Source: Hungatella sp. UBA3402 (lineage in GTDB: Bacteria; Bacillota; Clostridia; Lachnospirales; Lachnospiraceae). Taken from it: a DNA stretch of 7,405 nt. Location: assembly GCA_002358555.1 (NCBI GenBank), contig DEPC01000188.1, forward strand, positions 1 through 7,405, read 5' to 3'. Shown here in pieces: positions 1 to 5,899 of this stretch (the stretch's first letter is position 1; every line of letters begins with the position of its first letter). The notes under the pieces were generated by a model. It made no database searches. It had not been told where the DNA came from and saw nothing but the letters and a program-made list of their open reading frames with translations. Position numbers and translations under genes: made by a program.

Positions 1-28
1 CATCATCTTCAATGATTAATATTTTCAT
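1..28 (-). CDS. Two-component response regulator, N-terminal fragment (gene runs off the left edge)
   Basis: Read leftward from an ATG at 28-26, the first nine codons give MKILIIEDD. This is the classic first beta strand and acidic pair of a receiver (REC) domain, which takes a phosphoryl group from a partner histidine kinase. A strong ribosome binding site (GGAGGG on the minus strand, plus positions 35-40) lies 6 bases before the start. The gene is divergent from the lipoprotein operon and shares its control region, so it is the obvious candidate regulator of that operon. Only 28 bases are visible. The output domain (OmpR, LytTR or other) cannot be seen, and a kinase gene would be expected further left. 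The receiver call is good because start, motif and binding site agree. Confidence 0.8.
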
Positions 29-85
29 AGAATTCCCTCCATGATTGTAAGTGTCTTTTTAAATTAAAAAGTATTTAATAAGAAA

Positions 86-94
86 ATTATATCA
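86..94 (-). promoter_or_regulatory. Extended -10 promoter for the response regulator gene
   Basis: On the minus strand the sequence reads TGATATAAT, a perfect TATAAT preceded by the TGn extension, at plus positions 94-86. No good -35 hexamer sits 16-18 bases upstream, which is usual for extended -10 promoters and for promoters that depend on an activator. Transcription would begin near position 79, leaving a leader of about 50 bases before the ATG at 28. The -35 region is occupied by the arm of the inverted repeat at 98-140. Confidence 0.6.
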
Positions 95-97
95 TCC

Positions 98-140
98 AAT
101 TATCGAAAAATCCTAATTCTTTGAAGATTTTTCGATAATT
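98..140. promoter_or_regulatory. Perfect 15-bp inverted repeat, likely shared operator of the divergent promoters
   Basis: The left arm AATTATCGAAAAATC (98-112) and right arm GATTTTTCGATAATT (126-140) are perfect reverse complements separated by 13 bases. The centre, at 119, is 28 bases from the leftward TATAAT edge (91) and 28 bases from the rightward TACAAT edge (147), so the repeat overlaps the -35 zone of both promoters. This geometry fits a dimeric regulator, plausibly the adjacent response regulator. On the plus strand the hairpin is followed by TTTGTTTTT (139-147), so an AT-rich transcription terminator is the alternative reading. The repeat is certain; the operator role is inferred. 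Confidence 0.6.
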
Positions 141-152
141 TGTTTTTACAAT
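121..152 (+). promoter_or_regulatory. Possible promoter of the lipoprotein operon with wide spacing
   Basis: TACAAT at 147-152 matches five of six bases of the -10 consensus. The best -35-like hexamer is TTGAAG at 121-126, with a 20-base spacer that is longer than the usual 17. Such wide spacing, or a missing -35, is typical of promoters that need a DNA-bending or recruiting activator. The inverted repeat at 98-140 covers this region. Transcription would start near 159, about 67 bases before the ATG. This is the best candidate in the region but not a strong one. Confidence 0.35.
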
Positions 153-187
153 GGAGCTATCACTAGACGATAGAGCCCTGCTTTTTT
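153..187 (+). terminator. Possible small hairpin followed by a T run in the operon leader
   Basis: CTATC at 157-161 pairs with GATAG at 169-173 around a 7-base loop. G-C pairs can extend the stem through bulges (GG at 153-154 with CC at 177-178), and a six-T run follows at 182-187. The arrangement resembles a weak intrinsic terminator or attenuator just before the lipoprotein gene. If transcription starts near 159, the left arm would be mostly missing from the transcript. The element would then matter only for transcripts starting further upstream. Confidence 0.25.
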
Positions 188-225
188 AGCTTTTGTTGTC
201 ATGAATAAAAAGAGGAGAACAAAAT

Positions 226-2460
226 ATGAAAGAAAAAAGAATGAATTCTTACAGAAAATTTTCACCGCTGATCATTATGCTAATTTCTACATTGCTATTT
301 ACAGGATGTCAGAAAGGAGGTTTGGATCAGATAGCTGATGAGTCAGATAAACTAGAGTCTGCTTCTGGGCAGACTGTACTGGAGGATGGTCATTATGCGG
401 AAAGGGAAATTGATCTACCAAAGGAATTTCTGCAAAATGATGAGAAGGTATTGTCTTTTATACAGAATGAAAAGGACGAATTTGAATTATATGGAATCTA
501 CATGGGGAATGATGAACTGCCGATTTATACAAAATATACCTTGGCAGATGACGGAACATGGGGGGGGGCGGAAGTACCAGAGTGGTTGAATGAATCGTCT
601 TTGGGAATCTACTGTCAGCAGCTACGGGTATTTATGGGTGAGGACTGGCACAGATATGCTGTTTTTGAAACACAGGATGGACAGTATCATATCATAAAGA
701 CTGATGATGAATCTGCATATGAAGAAATTGGGATAGATGCTTGGAAAGTGAAGAACGGGGATTATTATCCTGTTGTCAGCAGTGTGGCTATTTTGGAAGA
801 CGAACTGATTGCAGCTACCATGACGGATGGAACCTGCCAGATTTATAGAGAAGGGAAAATGGTAAAAGAGTTTTCTGGCGGAGAGTCTTTCTTCATAGCA
901 GGAGCAGGCGGGAAGGTCGCGCGGATGGGAGAGAACAATACAGGCGTAGTGATTTACCATGCACCCAAGAACATGGTTGATAAAGAAATTGGCATGGAAG
1001 CATCTGCCGAAGAATACACGCCGCTTCTCCAGTTGGAAACGACTTATATTGCCAACTCTTATGGGATAAGTAAACTTGATGAAGGTAATGGAACATGGAT
1101 TAAAGTAATGGATGGAACAGACACAACGCTTAACAATCCTGCTTTTTCCCCTCGTTGGCTGTATAAAAACAAAGCGGGAAATTATTTTGTATTTTTTGTC
1201 AGTTCTCATGGTTCAAAGCTGGTGGAATATTCACAGAGTACAGAAGTCAGCCAGTTAGACACCTCGGTAAAAGATGCCGGAGAAGCAAAGATAGGCAGTT
1301 CGGATACCTTGACCATTTATGCACTGGAGGACAGCAGAATCATACGGAGCGCAATCAGTAATTTTAAGACTTTACATCCGGAGATAAAAGTGGAATTTCA
1401 GGTGGAGGGAGTCGAGGAAAGCACTGCCACCCGTTCGGAGATTATAAGAGCTTTAAATGCGAAACTCTTTGCAGGAGATGGGGCAGATATTCTGCTGTTG
1501 GATGGCTTGCCAGCTGATTCTTATGTTGAAAAAGGAGTTTTATATGATATGGGAGGGGCAGTCATAGAGAACGCAGAACTGTATCCCAACATCAGGGAGG
1601 CATATAGCCAGAGTGGAAGCTGTTATATGATACCGACAAGGATCGGTGTTCCTGTCTATATAGGTACCAAGAATGTAATTTCCCATGCAGGAAGTCTGGA
1701 AGAACTGGCAGGGTTTGCATCCCAGGCGGAACTGCCTTACTTTAAGAAGATTTCCTATGGTAAGCTGATTGAAGATTTTTATCCTTATTATGCAGATATG
1801 TTCATAAAGGATGGCAGCCAGATAGACAAGGACGGACTAATGCAATTTCTGGCGCAAATCAAGATGATTGCTGATAATGTTTCTGCAACAGAAAAGGTAG
1901 ATAAAGAAATACCTGATCCATGGAATTATGTGGGTTTTGGGGAGAGCTCTTTATCTGTCAGTGTCCTGAAAGGTATGTCATATCAATGGGCGGCGGAACA
2001 TTTTGCAGCAGCTAGGAACATTGATGGGGAGGTTGTTACGATTGGTGACCGGTTTGTGCCGTATTCGCTGATGGGAATCAATAATGCCAGTGCAAATAAG
2101 GAACTGGCTATGGAATTTGTGAATGAAGTTTTATCAGAGGAAATACAATCTGTTGAATTTTTGGATGAAGGGTTCCCGGTAAACCAAAAGTCAGCAGAGC
2201 AGTGGCTGGATACAGATAAAGAGTATATTGCGGCAGCCATGAATGAAGAAGGAAATTATTTTGCAGTATCCTATCCAAATAAAAATGAACGGGAACAGTT
2301 ATTTGGGTATATCAGCAACCTGAAAACACCGGTTTATCAGGATGATATCCTGCTAGAAATGATAATAAGTGAGTCAGACGACTATTTTAAAGGAGTGGAA
2401 AGCGTTGAGAAAACAGTCGAAAAGATCATCAATAACGCAAAACTTTACATGGAGGAATAG
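226..2460 (+). CDS. ABC transporter solute-binding lipoprotein with large extra N-terminal domain
   Basis: This 744-residue protein is predicted to be exported and anchored to the outer face of the membrane. A basic N-terminus (MKEKRMNSYRK), a hydrophobic stretch (about residues 12-26) and a lipobox ending FTGC (Cys28) form a lipoprotein signal. Residues from about 357 onward look like an extracellular solute-binding domain of the carbohydrate (family 1) kind: TLTIYALED, then an FKTLHPEIKVEF strand-helix pattern, then GADILLLDGLP. Residues 29 to about 350 are an additional region rich in short beta-strand-like, Gly/Asp/Trp-containing stretches, possibly a beta-propeller; typical binding proteins of this class are only about 400-450 residues. 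GAGGAG at 212-217 lies 8 bases before the ATG; Met6 is an alternative start. It is the first gene of the operon and would deliver or sense a ligand for the two permeases. The substrate cannot be told. Confidence 0.88.
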   Translation: MKEKRMNSYRKFSPLIIMLISTLLFTGCQKGGLDQIADESDKLESASGQTVLEDGHYAEREIDLPKEFLQNDEKVLSFIQNEKDEFELYGIYMGNDELPIYTKYTLADDGTWGGAEVPEWLNESSLGIYCQQLRVFMGEDWHRYAVFETQDGQYHIIKTDDESAYEEIGIDAWKVKNGDYYPVVSSVAILEDELIAATMTDGTCQIYREGKMVKEFSGGESFFIAGAGGKVARMGENNTGVVIYHAPKNMVDKEIGMEASAEEYTPLLQLETTYIANSYGISKLDEGNGTWIKVMDGTDTTLNNPAFSPRWLYKNKAGNYFVFFVSSHGSKLVEYSQSTEVSQLDTSVKDAGEAKIGSSDTLTIYALEDSRIIRSAISNFKTLHPEIKVEFQVEGVEESTATRSEIIRALNAKLFAGDGADILLLDGLPADSYVEKGVLYDMGGAVIENAELYPNIREAYSQSGSCYMIPTRIGVPVYIGTKNVISHAGSLEELAGFASQAELPYFKKISYGKLIEDFYPYYADMFIKDGSQIDKDGLMQFLAQIKMIADNVSATEKVDKEIPDPWNYVGFGESSLSVSVLKGMSYQWAAEHFAAARNIDGEVVTIGDRFVPYSLMGINNASANKELAMEFVNEVLSEEIQSVEFLDEGFPVNQKSAEQWLDTDKEYIAAAMNEEGNYFAVSYPNKNEREQLFGYISNLKTPVYQDDILLEMIISESDDYFKGVESVEKTVEKIINNAKLYMEE
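560..568 (+). repeat. G9 homopolymer run inside the lipoprotein gene
   Basis: Nine consecutive G bases encode part of Trp112-Gly-Gly-Ala. Loss of one G would bring a TGA at 587-589 into frame, and gain of one G would bring in a TGA at 591-593. Either slip would therefore truncate the lipoprotein to about 120 residues and could reduce expression of the overlapping permease gene. Long G runs are known slippage sites in phase-variable genes; whether this one varies is unknown. Confidence 0.55.
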
Positions 2461-3277
2461 CTGGGGGGTTTTCTTTATCCTGCCAAGCCTTGTGGGGGTG
2501 GCGGTATTCCACATCATTCCTTTTATCAGTGTGGTGCAGCATTCATTCATGGTTCCTTATGGGAAAGAGAGGGTAGGGTTTAAAAATTATGGTATAGTCA
2601 TGCAAAATGAATCTTTCCAGAAGGCGGCTGCAAATACAGGGAAATTCCTTATTTTCTGCATCCCAATATTGATGCTGTTTTCATTAGTGCTTGTATTTTT
2701 CGTCAGAAGCGCAAAGCGGATGAAGGTCTTAAAATCTGCCGCTTTGCTGCCGCTGGCAGTACCAGTGGCTACTATGGCGCTGATATGGAGGCTTCTATTT
2801 GATGAAAACGGAGTGCTGGGGAATGTGCTTTCAGGAATGGGAAAATCGAAAATAGATTTTTTCCATACTTCGGCAGCATTCGGGGTATTAGTCTTTACTT
2901 ATGTGTGGAGGAATTTCGGTTATGATATGGTGCTGTGGGGATCGGCGTTGGGCAGTATTGATGAACAACTGTATGAGGCAGCAAGCATTGACGGAGCAGA
3001 CAGGCGGCAGAAATTTTTCTATATTACTCTGCCGAACCTGATGCCTTTTGTAGCAGTAATAACAATTCTCTCCGTCCTGAATGCGTTTAAGGTATTCAGG
3101 GAGGCATACCTGATCGCAGGAGATTACCCCCATGATAGTATCTATATGCTTCAGCATATCTTTAATAACTGGTTTACAAATCTGGAAATGGGGAAGATGT
3201 GTGCAGGAGCCGTTATCCTTACAGGCGTGATAGGGACCGGTGCCTTGCTGCTACAAAAAATGTGGAAAGAAGAATGA
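2405..3277 (+). CDS. ABC transporter permease, MalF/UgpA-like (CUT1 type)
   Basis: This inner-membrane permease subunit is about 290 residues long with roughly six membrane segments, the first at about residues 20-42 (FFILPSLVGVAVFHIIPF). The ATPase-docking EAA loop is clear at about 186-211: EAASIDGADRRQKFFYITLP carries the EAA, the conserved Gly and the I-LP ending of importers. The reading frame is open from a GTG at 2369 with no ribosome binding site. I prefer the TTG at 2405 because AAGGAG ends at 2395, 9 bases upstream, which gives a basic start (RKQSKR) as usual. With this start the gene overlaps the lipoprotein gene by 56 bases, implying translational coupling. It pairs with the next permease; its substrate is unknown. 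Confidence 0.88.
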   Translation: MRKQSKRSSITQNFTWRNSWGVFFILPSLVGVAVFHIIPFISVVQHSFMVPYGKERVGFKNYGIVMQNESFQKAAANTGKFLIFCIPILMLFSLVLVFFVRSAKRMKVLKSAALLPLAVPVATMALIWRLLFDENGVLGNVLSGMGKSKIDFFHTSAAFGVLVFTYVWRNFGYDMVLWGSALGSIDEQLYEAASIDGADRRQKFFYITLPNLMPFVAVITILSVLNAFKVFREAYLIAGDYPHDSIYMLQHIFNNWFTNLEMGKMCAGAVILTGVIGTGALLLQKMWKEE

Positions 3278-4128
3278 TAGAGATGAAGGGAATCAAAGTA
3301 ATAAAATTTCTGGCTGCGGCAGTCATTGTTTTTATTGTAGTAGCCCCGGTGTATATGTTGGTCTGTAGTTCCTTTATGGCGGAGGATGAGCTTGCATTGT
3401 GCTATGGTTCTGTGATTGGTGATAAGGAAGGTTTGGCAAAAGTATCCCTCTTACCGGTATATCCGACAATCCACTGGTTCAAGACGCTGTTTCTGGATAC
3501 GCCTGAGTTTTTTGTCATGTTTTGGAATTCCTGCCTGTATACGACAGGGGTTCTTGCAGGTCAGGTATTGATTGGTACACCAGCGGCATGGGCGTTTGCA
3601 AAGTGGAAGTCAAAAAAGAAAAAGATGCTTTTTGGAATTTATATTGTGCTGATGGTGATGCCTTTTCAGGTTTTAATGGTTTCGGAGTATCTGGTCTTGC
3701 ATAAATTGTCGTTGCTTGATACACCGTGGGCAGTAATCCTGCCGGGTGCCTTTGCAACGCTTCCAGTATTTATCATGACACGTTTTTTCCAGATTATACC
3801 GGATTCGCTACTGGAGGCTGCAAGGATTGACGGGGCATCGGAATTGACCATATTCCTGAAGGTAGGCGTCCCGCTTGGGAAGGCAGGTATTCTGTCCATT
3901 ATAGTTTTAGGATTCATTGAATACTGGAATGCGATAGAAGCGCCTCTGACGTTCCTGTCCAATAAGGCGTTGTGGACACTTTCGCTTTATATCCCAAACA
4001 TCAACCAACAACAGGCGGGAAATGCGCTTGCAGCCAGTGTGGTCATGCTGATACCGGCAGTATTGGTATTCATGGCAGGGCGGGATTATCTGGAAGCCGG
4101 AATAGCGCAGTCGGGGCTGAAGGGTTAA
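3274..4128 (+). CDS. ABC transporter permease, MalG/UgpE-like (CUT1 type)
   Basis: This second permease has 284 residues. It has a hydrophobic first segment (FLAAAVIVFIVVAPVYMLV), several more membrane spans, and an EAA loop near residues 176-205 (EAARIDGASELTIFLKVGVP). Its C-terminus, ending SGLKG, resembles the usual MalG-type tail. The start is the ATG at 3274, which overlaps the stop of the upstream permease in an ATGA arrangement; GGAAAGA lies just before it. A longer reading from 3199 would add a basic, cysteine-containing stretch unlike the family. Met4 (3283) is a close alternative. It should form a heterodimeric channel with the upstream permease and be driven by an ATPase that is not encoded in this window. 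Confidence 0.88.
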   Translation: MIEMKGIKVIKFLAAAVIVFIVVAPVYMLVCSSFMAEDELALCYGSVIGDKEGLAKVSLLPVYPTIHWFKTLFLDTPEFFVMFWNSCLYTTGVLAGQVLIGTPAAWAFAKWKSKKKKMLFGIYIVLMVMPFQVLMVSEYLVLHKLSLLDTPWAVILPGAFATLPVFIMTRFFQIIPDSLLEAARIDGASELTIFLKVGVPLGKAGILSIIVLGFIEYWNAIEAPLTFLSNKALWTLSLYIPNINQQQAGNALAASVVMLIPAVLVFMAGRDYLEAGIAQSGLKG

Positions 4129-4183
4129 AACAGAAAAATTGGCATTAAGGAACTGGATAGTTCATAAAAGTTTTGGAGGCAGG

Positions 4184-5188
4184 ATGAAAAATAGAAGATT
4201 AGCGGTAATAAGCGGCATATTTTTGGGGATCATGCTCTTGTTTACAATTGTTTCAAGGATAAGAAATTCATGGTTGGTTCCCAATGTGAGCAGTGTTTCA
4301 CCCATAAAGAGCAGACTGAATTACGAAGTGAGCGGAACAGGGATAATTGATTACGATGAAATATTATTCCTATCTGTCTGCGAAGGATTAAAGGTAGAGA
4401 AGGTGTTTTGCCGGACTGGAGAGTGGGTGGAAGAAGGGCAGGGTATCATAAAGTATGAAAAAGACAGCGTGGAGGAAGCTTTGCTTCGCGCAGAAATAGA
4501 AAGACGGGAATACCAGTTAGTAGTTATTGGTGCGGAGGACGACTACAGGGAGCTGATGGCAGATAAAATAAAACTTATGGATAAGACAGTGGATGTTTTA
4601 AAAGATATCCTTGAAAATGACTGTGTCCAGGCAGCGGATTTAACGGGATATATCGGAGAAATGCAGATACAGGCAAGGTCAATTACAGATGGGAGTGAGG
4701 TCGTAGATATTGTTTTCGGGACAGCATTTATTAGGGGAACTGTCAAAACAGAATATGACAGCCTGTTGAGTGTTGGTGATGCCGTGGAAGTCTATGTAGG
4801 AAATGATGCGGTGCTGGGTGAAGTAACAGAGTGTGGCTATGACAGCGGGTCAAGGGAACTTGCGCTAATGATTACGCTGCCACAGGGGCAGTATGATTAT
4901 GGAACAGAGGCATATTTCAGTTTTGGTATGCAGTCAGAATCCTATGACCTGTGTGTCCCCAATACTGCGCTGTTTCAGGATGCAAAAGGTGCTTATTATG
5001 TACTGACAGTGGAAGAACGAAACAGCATCTTGGGCAACCGCCTTGTTGCTGTGAGGAAAGAGGTTGATCAGATTGCACAGGATAATGACTATTCGGCTGT
5101 GAAAGGAGAAATCACCAAGAATGATAAAGTGATTTACAACTGGGATAGAGATGTTTATGAGAATTCTCCTGTTAGAGAGAAAAGATAA
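4184..5188 (+). CDS. Membrane-fusion protein, HlyD/MacA-like adaptor of an export system
   Basis: This 334-residue protein is predicted to be held in the membrane by one N-terminal segment (about residues 5-25), with the rest outside. Residues about 47-92 resemble the split biotinyl-lipoyl fold of membrane-fusion proteins (GTGIIDYDE, then VEKVFCRTGEWVEEGQGIIKYE). A short helical region follows (about 92-165), then beta-barrel and membrane-proximal parts (about 180-330, with VPNTALFQDAKGAYYVLTVEE). In Gram-positives such adaptors normally work with MacB/LolCDE-like ABC exporters, often for peptides or antibiotics. The start is the ATG at 4184, 4 bases after GGAGG (4175-4179); an upstream TTG at 4139 has no such site. 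It lies 55 bases after the permease gene, so it is probably cotranscribed. Finding it downstream of importer permeases, with no ATPase next to it, is unusual. Confidence 0.78.
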   Translation: MKNRRLAVISGIFLGIMLLFTIVSRIRNSWLVPNVSSVSPIKSRLNYEVSGTGIIDYDEILFLSVCEGLKVEKVFCRTGEWVEEGQGIIKYEKDSVEEALLRAEIERREYQLVVIGAEDDYRELMADKIKLMDKTVDVLKDILENDCVQAADLTGYIGEMQIQARSITDGSEVVDIVFGTAFIRGTVKTEYDSLLSVGDAVEVYVGNDAVLGEVTECGYDSGSRELALMITLPQGQYDYGTEAYFSFGMQSESYDLCVPNTALFQDAKGAYYVLTVEERNSILGNRLVAVRKEVDQIAQDNDYSAVKGEITKNDKVIYNWDRDVYENSPVREKR

Positions 5189-5283
5189 TAAAGAATTATA
5201 GGCAGGAGAGCTACTTGGTATAAATATGAAATGTTTATGAAATAAATGAAAACTACAAAGGCGTTAAAAAGGATGAAGTGAAA
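5189..5283 (+). other. Non-coding spacer with an orphan ribosome binding site, possible gene remnant
   Basis: No real gene is seen here. A good ribosome-binding-like GGCAGGAG (5201-5208) is followed by starts that all close at once: TTG at 5215 (two codons), ATG at 5226 (four codons), ATG at 5235 (two codons) and ATG at 5246 (11 codons, MKTTKALKRMK). Exporter adaptors are usually followed by an ATPase and a permease gene. The orphan site may be what is left of such a gene after a deletion. It may equally be chance purine-rich sequence. Confidence 0.3.
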
Positions 5284-5320
5284 CAGAACGGCTGGTGGAT
5301 AAGAGCCACCAACCGTTCTG
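5284..5320. terminator. Strong GC-rich hairpin at the end of the operon
   Basis: CAGAACGGCTGGTGG (5284-5298) and CCACCAACCGTTCTG (5306-5320) form a 15-bp stem with a 7-base loop. Read rightward there is one C-A mismatch and no T run follows. Read leftward the odd pair becomes G-U, so the stem is fully paired, and a modest T-rich stretch follows (TTTCACTTC, then TTTTT). It probably stops or stabilises transcripts in one or both directions between the operon and the leftward mobile-element genes. The structure is certain and the direction is not. Confidence 0.5.
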
Positions 5321-5352
5321 GAAATAACATGAAAAAGATGTTTTAAAAATAG

Positions 5353-5390
5353 GAAAACCAATAGCTTCGTAAGGGATTCTATTGGTTTTC
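5353..5390 (-). terminator. Intrinsic terminator of the XRE regulator gene
   Basis: A perfect 12-bp inverted repeat (GAAAACCAATAG at 5353-5364, CTATTGGTTTTC at 5379-5390) with a 14-base loop begins directly after the stop codon of the leftward regulator gene. On the minus strand the stem ends in TTTTC and is followed by CTATTTTTAAAA, giving a U-rich tail. This fits a rho-independent terminator for leftward transcription. Confidence 0.7.
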
Positions 5391-5738
5391 TCATAGTGTT
5401 GGATGGTCTTGCTTACGCATCAAATCTAGCAGATAACGAACCATAGGCAACAGGTCACTAGCTTCCTGTTCCGTGCAATCGTTGAGCAGGGTAAGGAGTT
5501 TCTGAAGACTTGGAGACTGGCTCCGGCAGTCCGGATAGAAAATTTTATCGGCTGGTATCTTCAGGTATGTAATTAAGGGATACAGCTTTTCAAATTTAGG
5601 ATTGCCACGTCCTGCTTCAATGTTGAGTATGGTGCGCTGATCCAGATTAAGGATTTCAGCCAGCTTTTCTTGTGAGAGTCCGAGTTCTGTACGGGCTTCT
5701 CGCACTGCGATAGCAAGATTTTGTTTGATGTCCTGCAT
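5391..5738 (-). CDS. XRE-family helix-turn-helix transcriptional regulator
   Basis: This 115-residue protein starts MQDIKQNLAI and has a Cro/C1-type DNA-binding domain in residues about 5-65. LSQEKLAEIL (21-30) is the second helix and DQRTILNIEAG (33-43) is the recognition helix. The tail (about 75-110) is predicted to be helical, with LLTLLNDCTEQEASDLL and MVRYLLDLM likely forming a dimerisation region. AGGTGA on the minus strand lies 7 bases before the ATG. Small regulators of this kind are common beside relaxase genes in mobile elements of gut Clostridia and usually repress their own or transfer genes. A 10-bp inverted repeat covers its promoter and ribosome binding site, suggesting autorepression. 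A role in controlling the neighbouring transporter operon cannot be excluded. Confidence 0.85.
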   Translation of the reverse strand: MQDIKQNLAIAVREARTELGLSQEKLAEILNLDQRTILNIEAGRGNPKFEKLYPLITYLKIPADKIFYPDCRSQSPSLQKLLTLLNDCTEQEASDLLPMVRYLLDLMRKQDHPTL

Positions 5739-5791
5739 TGTAATTCACCTCGATAGTAGTTTACATTACACATCGGCATGAGTGAATTACA
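5739..5791. promoter_or_regulatory. Inverted-repeat operator overlapping the XRE gene promoter and ribosome binding site
   Basis: TGTAATTCAC (5739-5748) and GTGAATTACA (5782-5791) are perfect reverse complements 33 bases apart. The outer arm coincides with the predicted -10 box and the inner arm abuts the start codon and covers the ribosome binding site. A related copy (GTTTACATTACAC, 5760-5772) lies between them. Repeated half-sites placed this way suit cooperative binding by the XRE protein itself. The repeats are seen; the binding is inferred. Confidence 0.45.
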
Positions 5792-5814
5792 CTGGAATAC
5801 ACTATGAATATGAA
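5786..5814 (-). promoter_or_regulatory. Predicted promoter of the XRE regulator gene
   Basis: On the minus strand TTCATA (5814-5809, four of six consensus bases) and TGTAAT (5791-5786, five of six) are separated by exactly 17 bases. Transcription would start near 5779, about 40 bases before the ATG at 5738. The -10 box lies wholly inside one arm of the inverted repeat, which would allow repression by steric block. Confidence 0.45.
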
Positions 5815-5899
5815 GTACAATACATGAATAAAAGAAAGAGGAAACTACGAAAAAATGGAATAGTGGGAAGAAAGGCAGCTAAGGATTGCCACACACATC

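Noticed and set aside
98..140. CRISPR-like or insertion-sequence end reading of the inverted repeat
   Set aside because: There is only one pair of arms with no further repeats, no transposase and no target-site duplication, so an operator or terminator is simpler.
622..1209. Long leftward open frame (195 codons) opposite the lipoprotein gene
   Set aside because: It lies entirely antisense to a well-supported gene. Its translation is rich in Cys, His, Phe and Ile with no recognisable domain, and nothing supports it as a gene.
3199..3273. Upstream ATG extending the second permease by 25 residues
   Set aside because: The added stretch is highly charged, lies within the upstream permease gene and does not resemble the family; the ATGA overlap start at 3274 is better.
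3666..3962. Leftward open frame of 98 codons opposite the second permease gene
   Set aside because: It is a mirror of the membrane-protein codons; the sense strand carries the conserved EAA loop and clear coupling to the upstream gene.
4139..4183. TTG start extending the adaptor by 15 residues
   Set aside because: There is no ribosome binding site before it, whereas the ATG at 4184 has GGAGG directly upstream and gives a normal signal-anchor start.
5155..5394. Leftward open frame of 79 codons across the spacer and hairpins
   Set aside because: It runs through both strong hairpins and the end of the adaptor gene, has no ribosome binding site, and encodes only low-complexity hydrophobic sequence.
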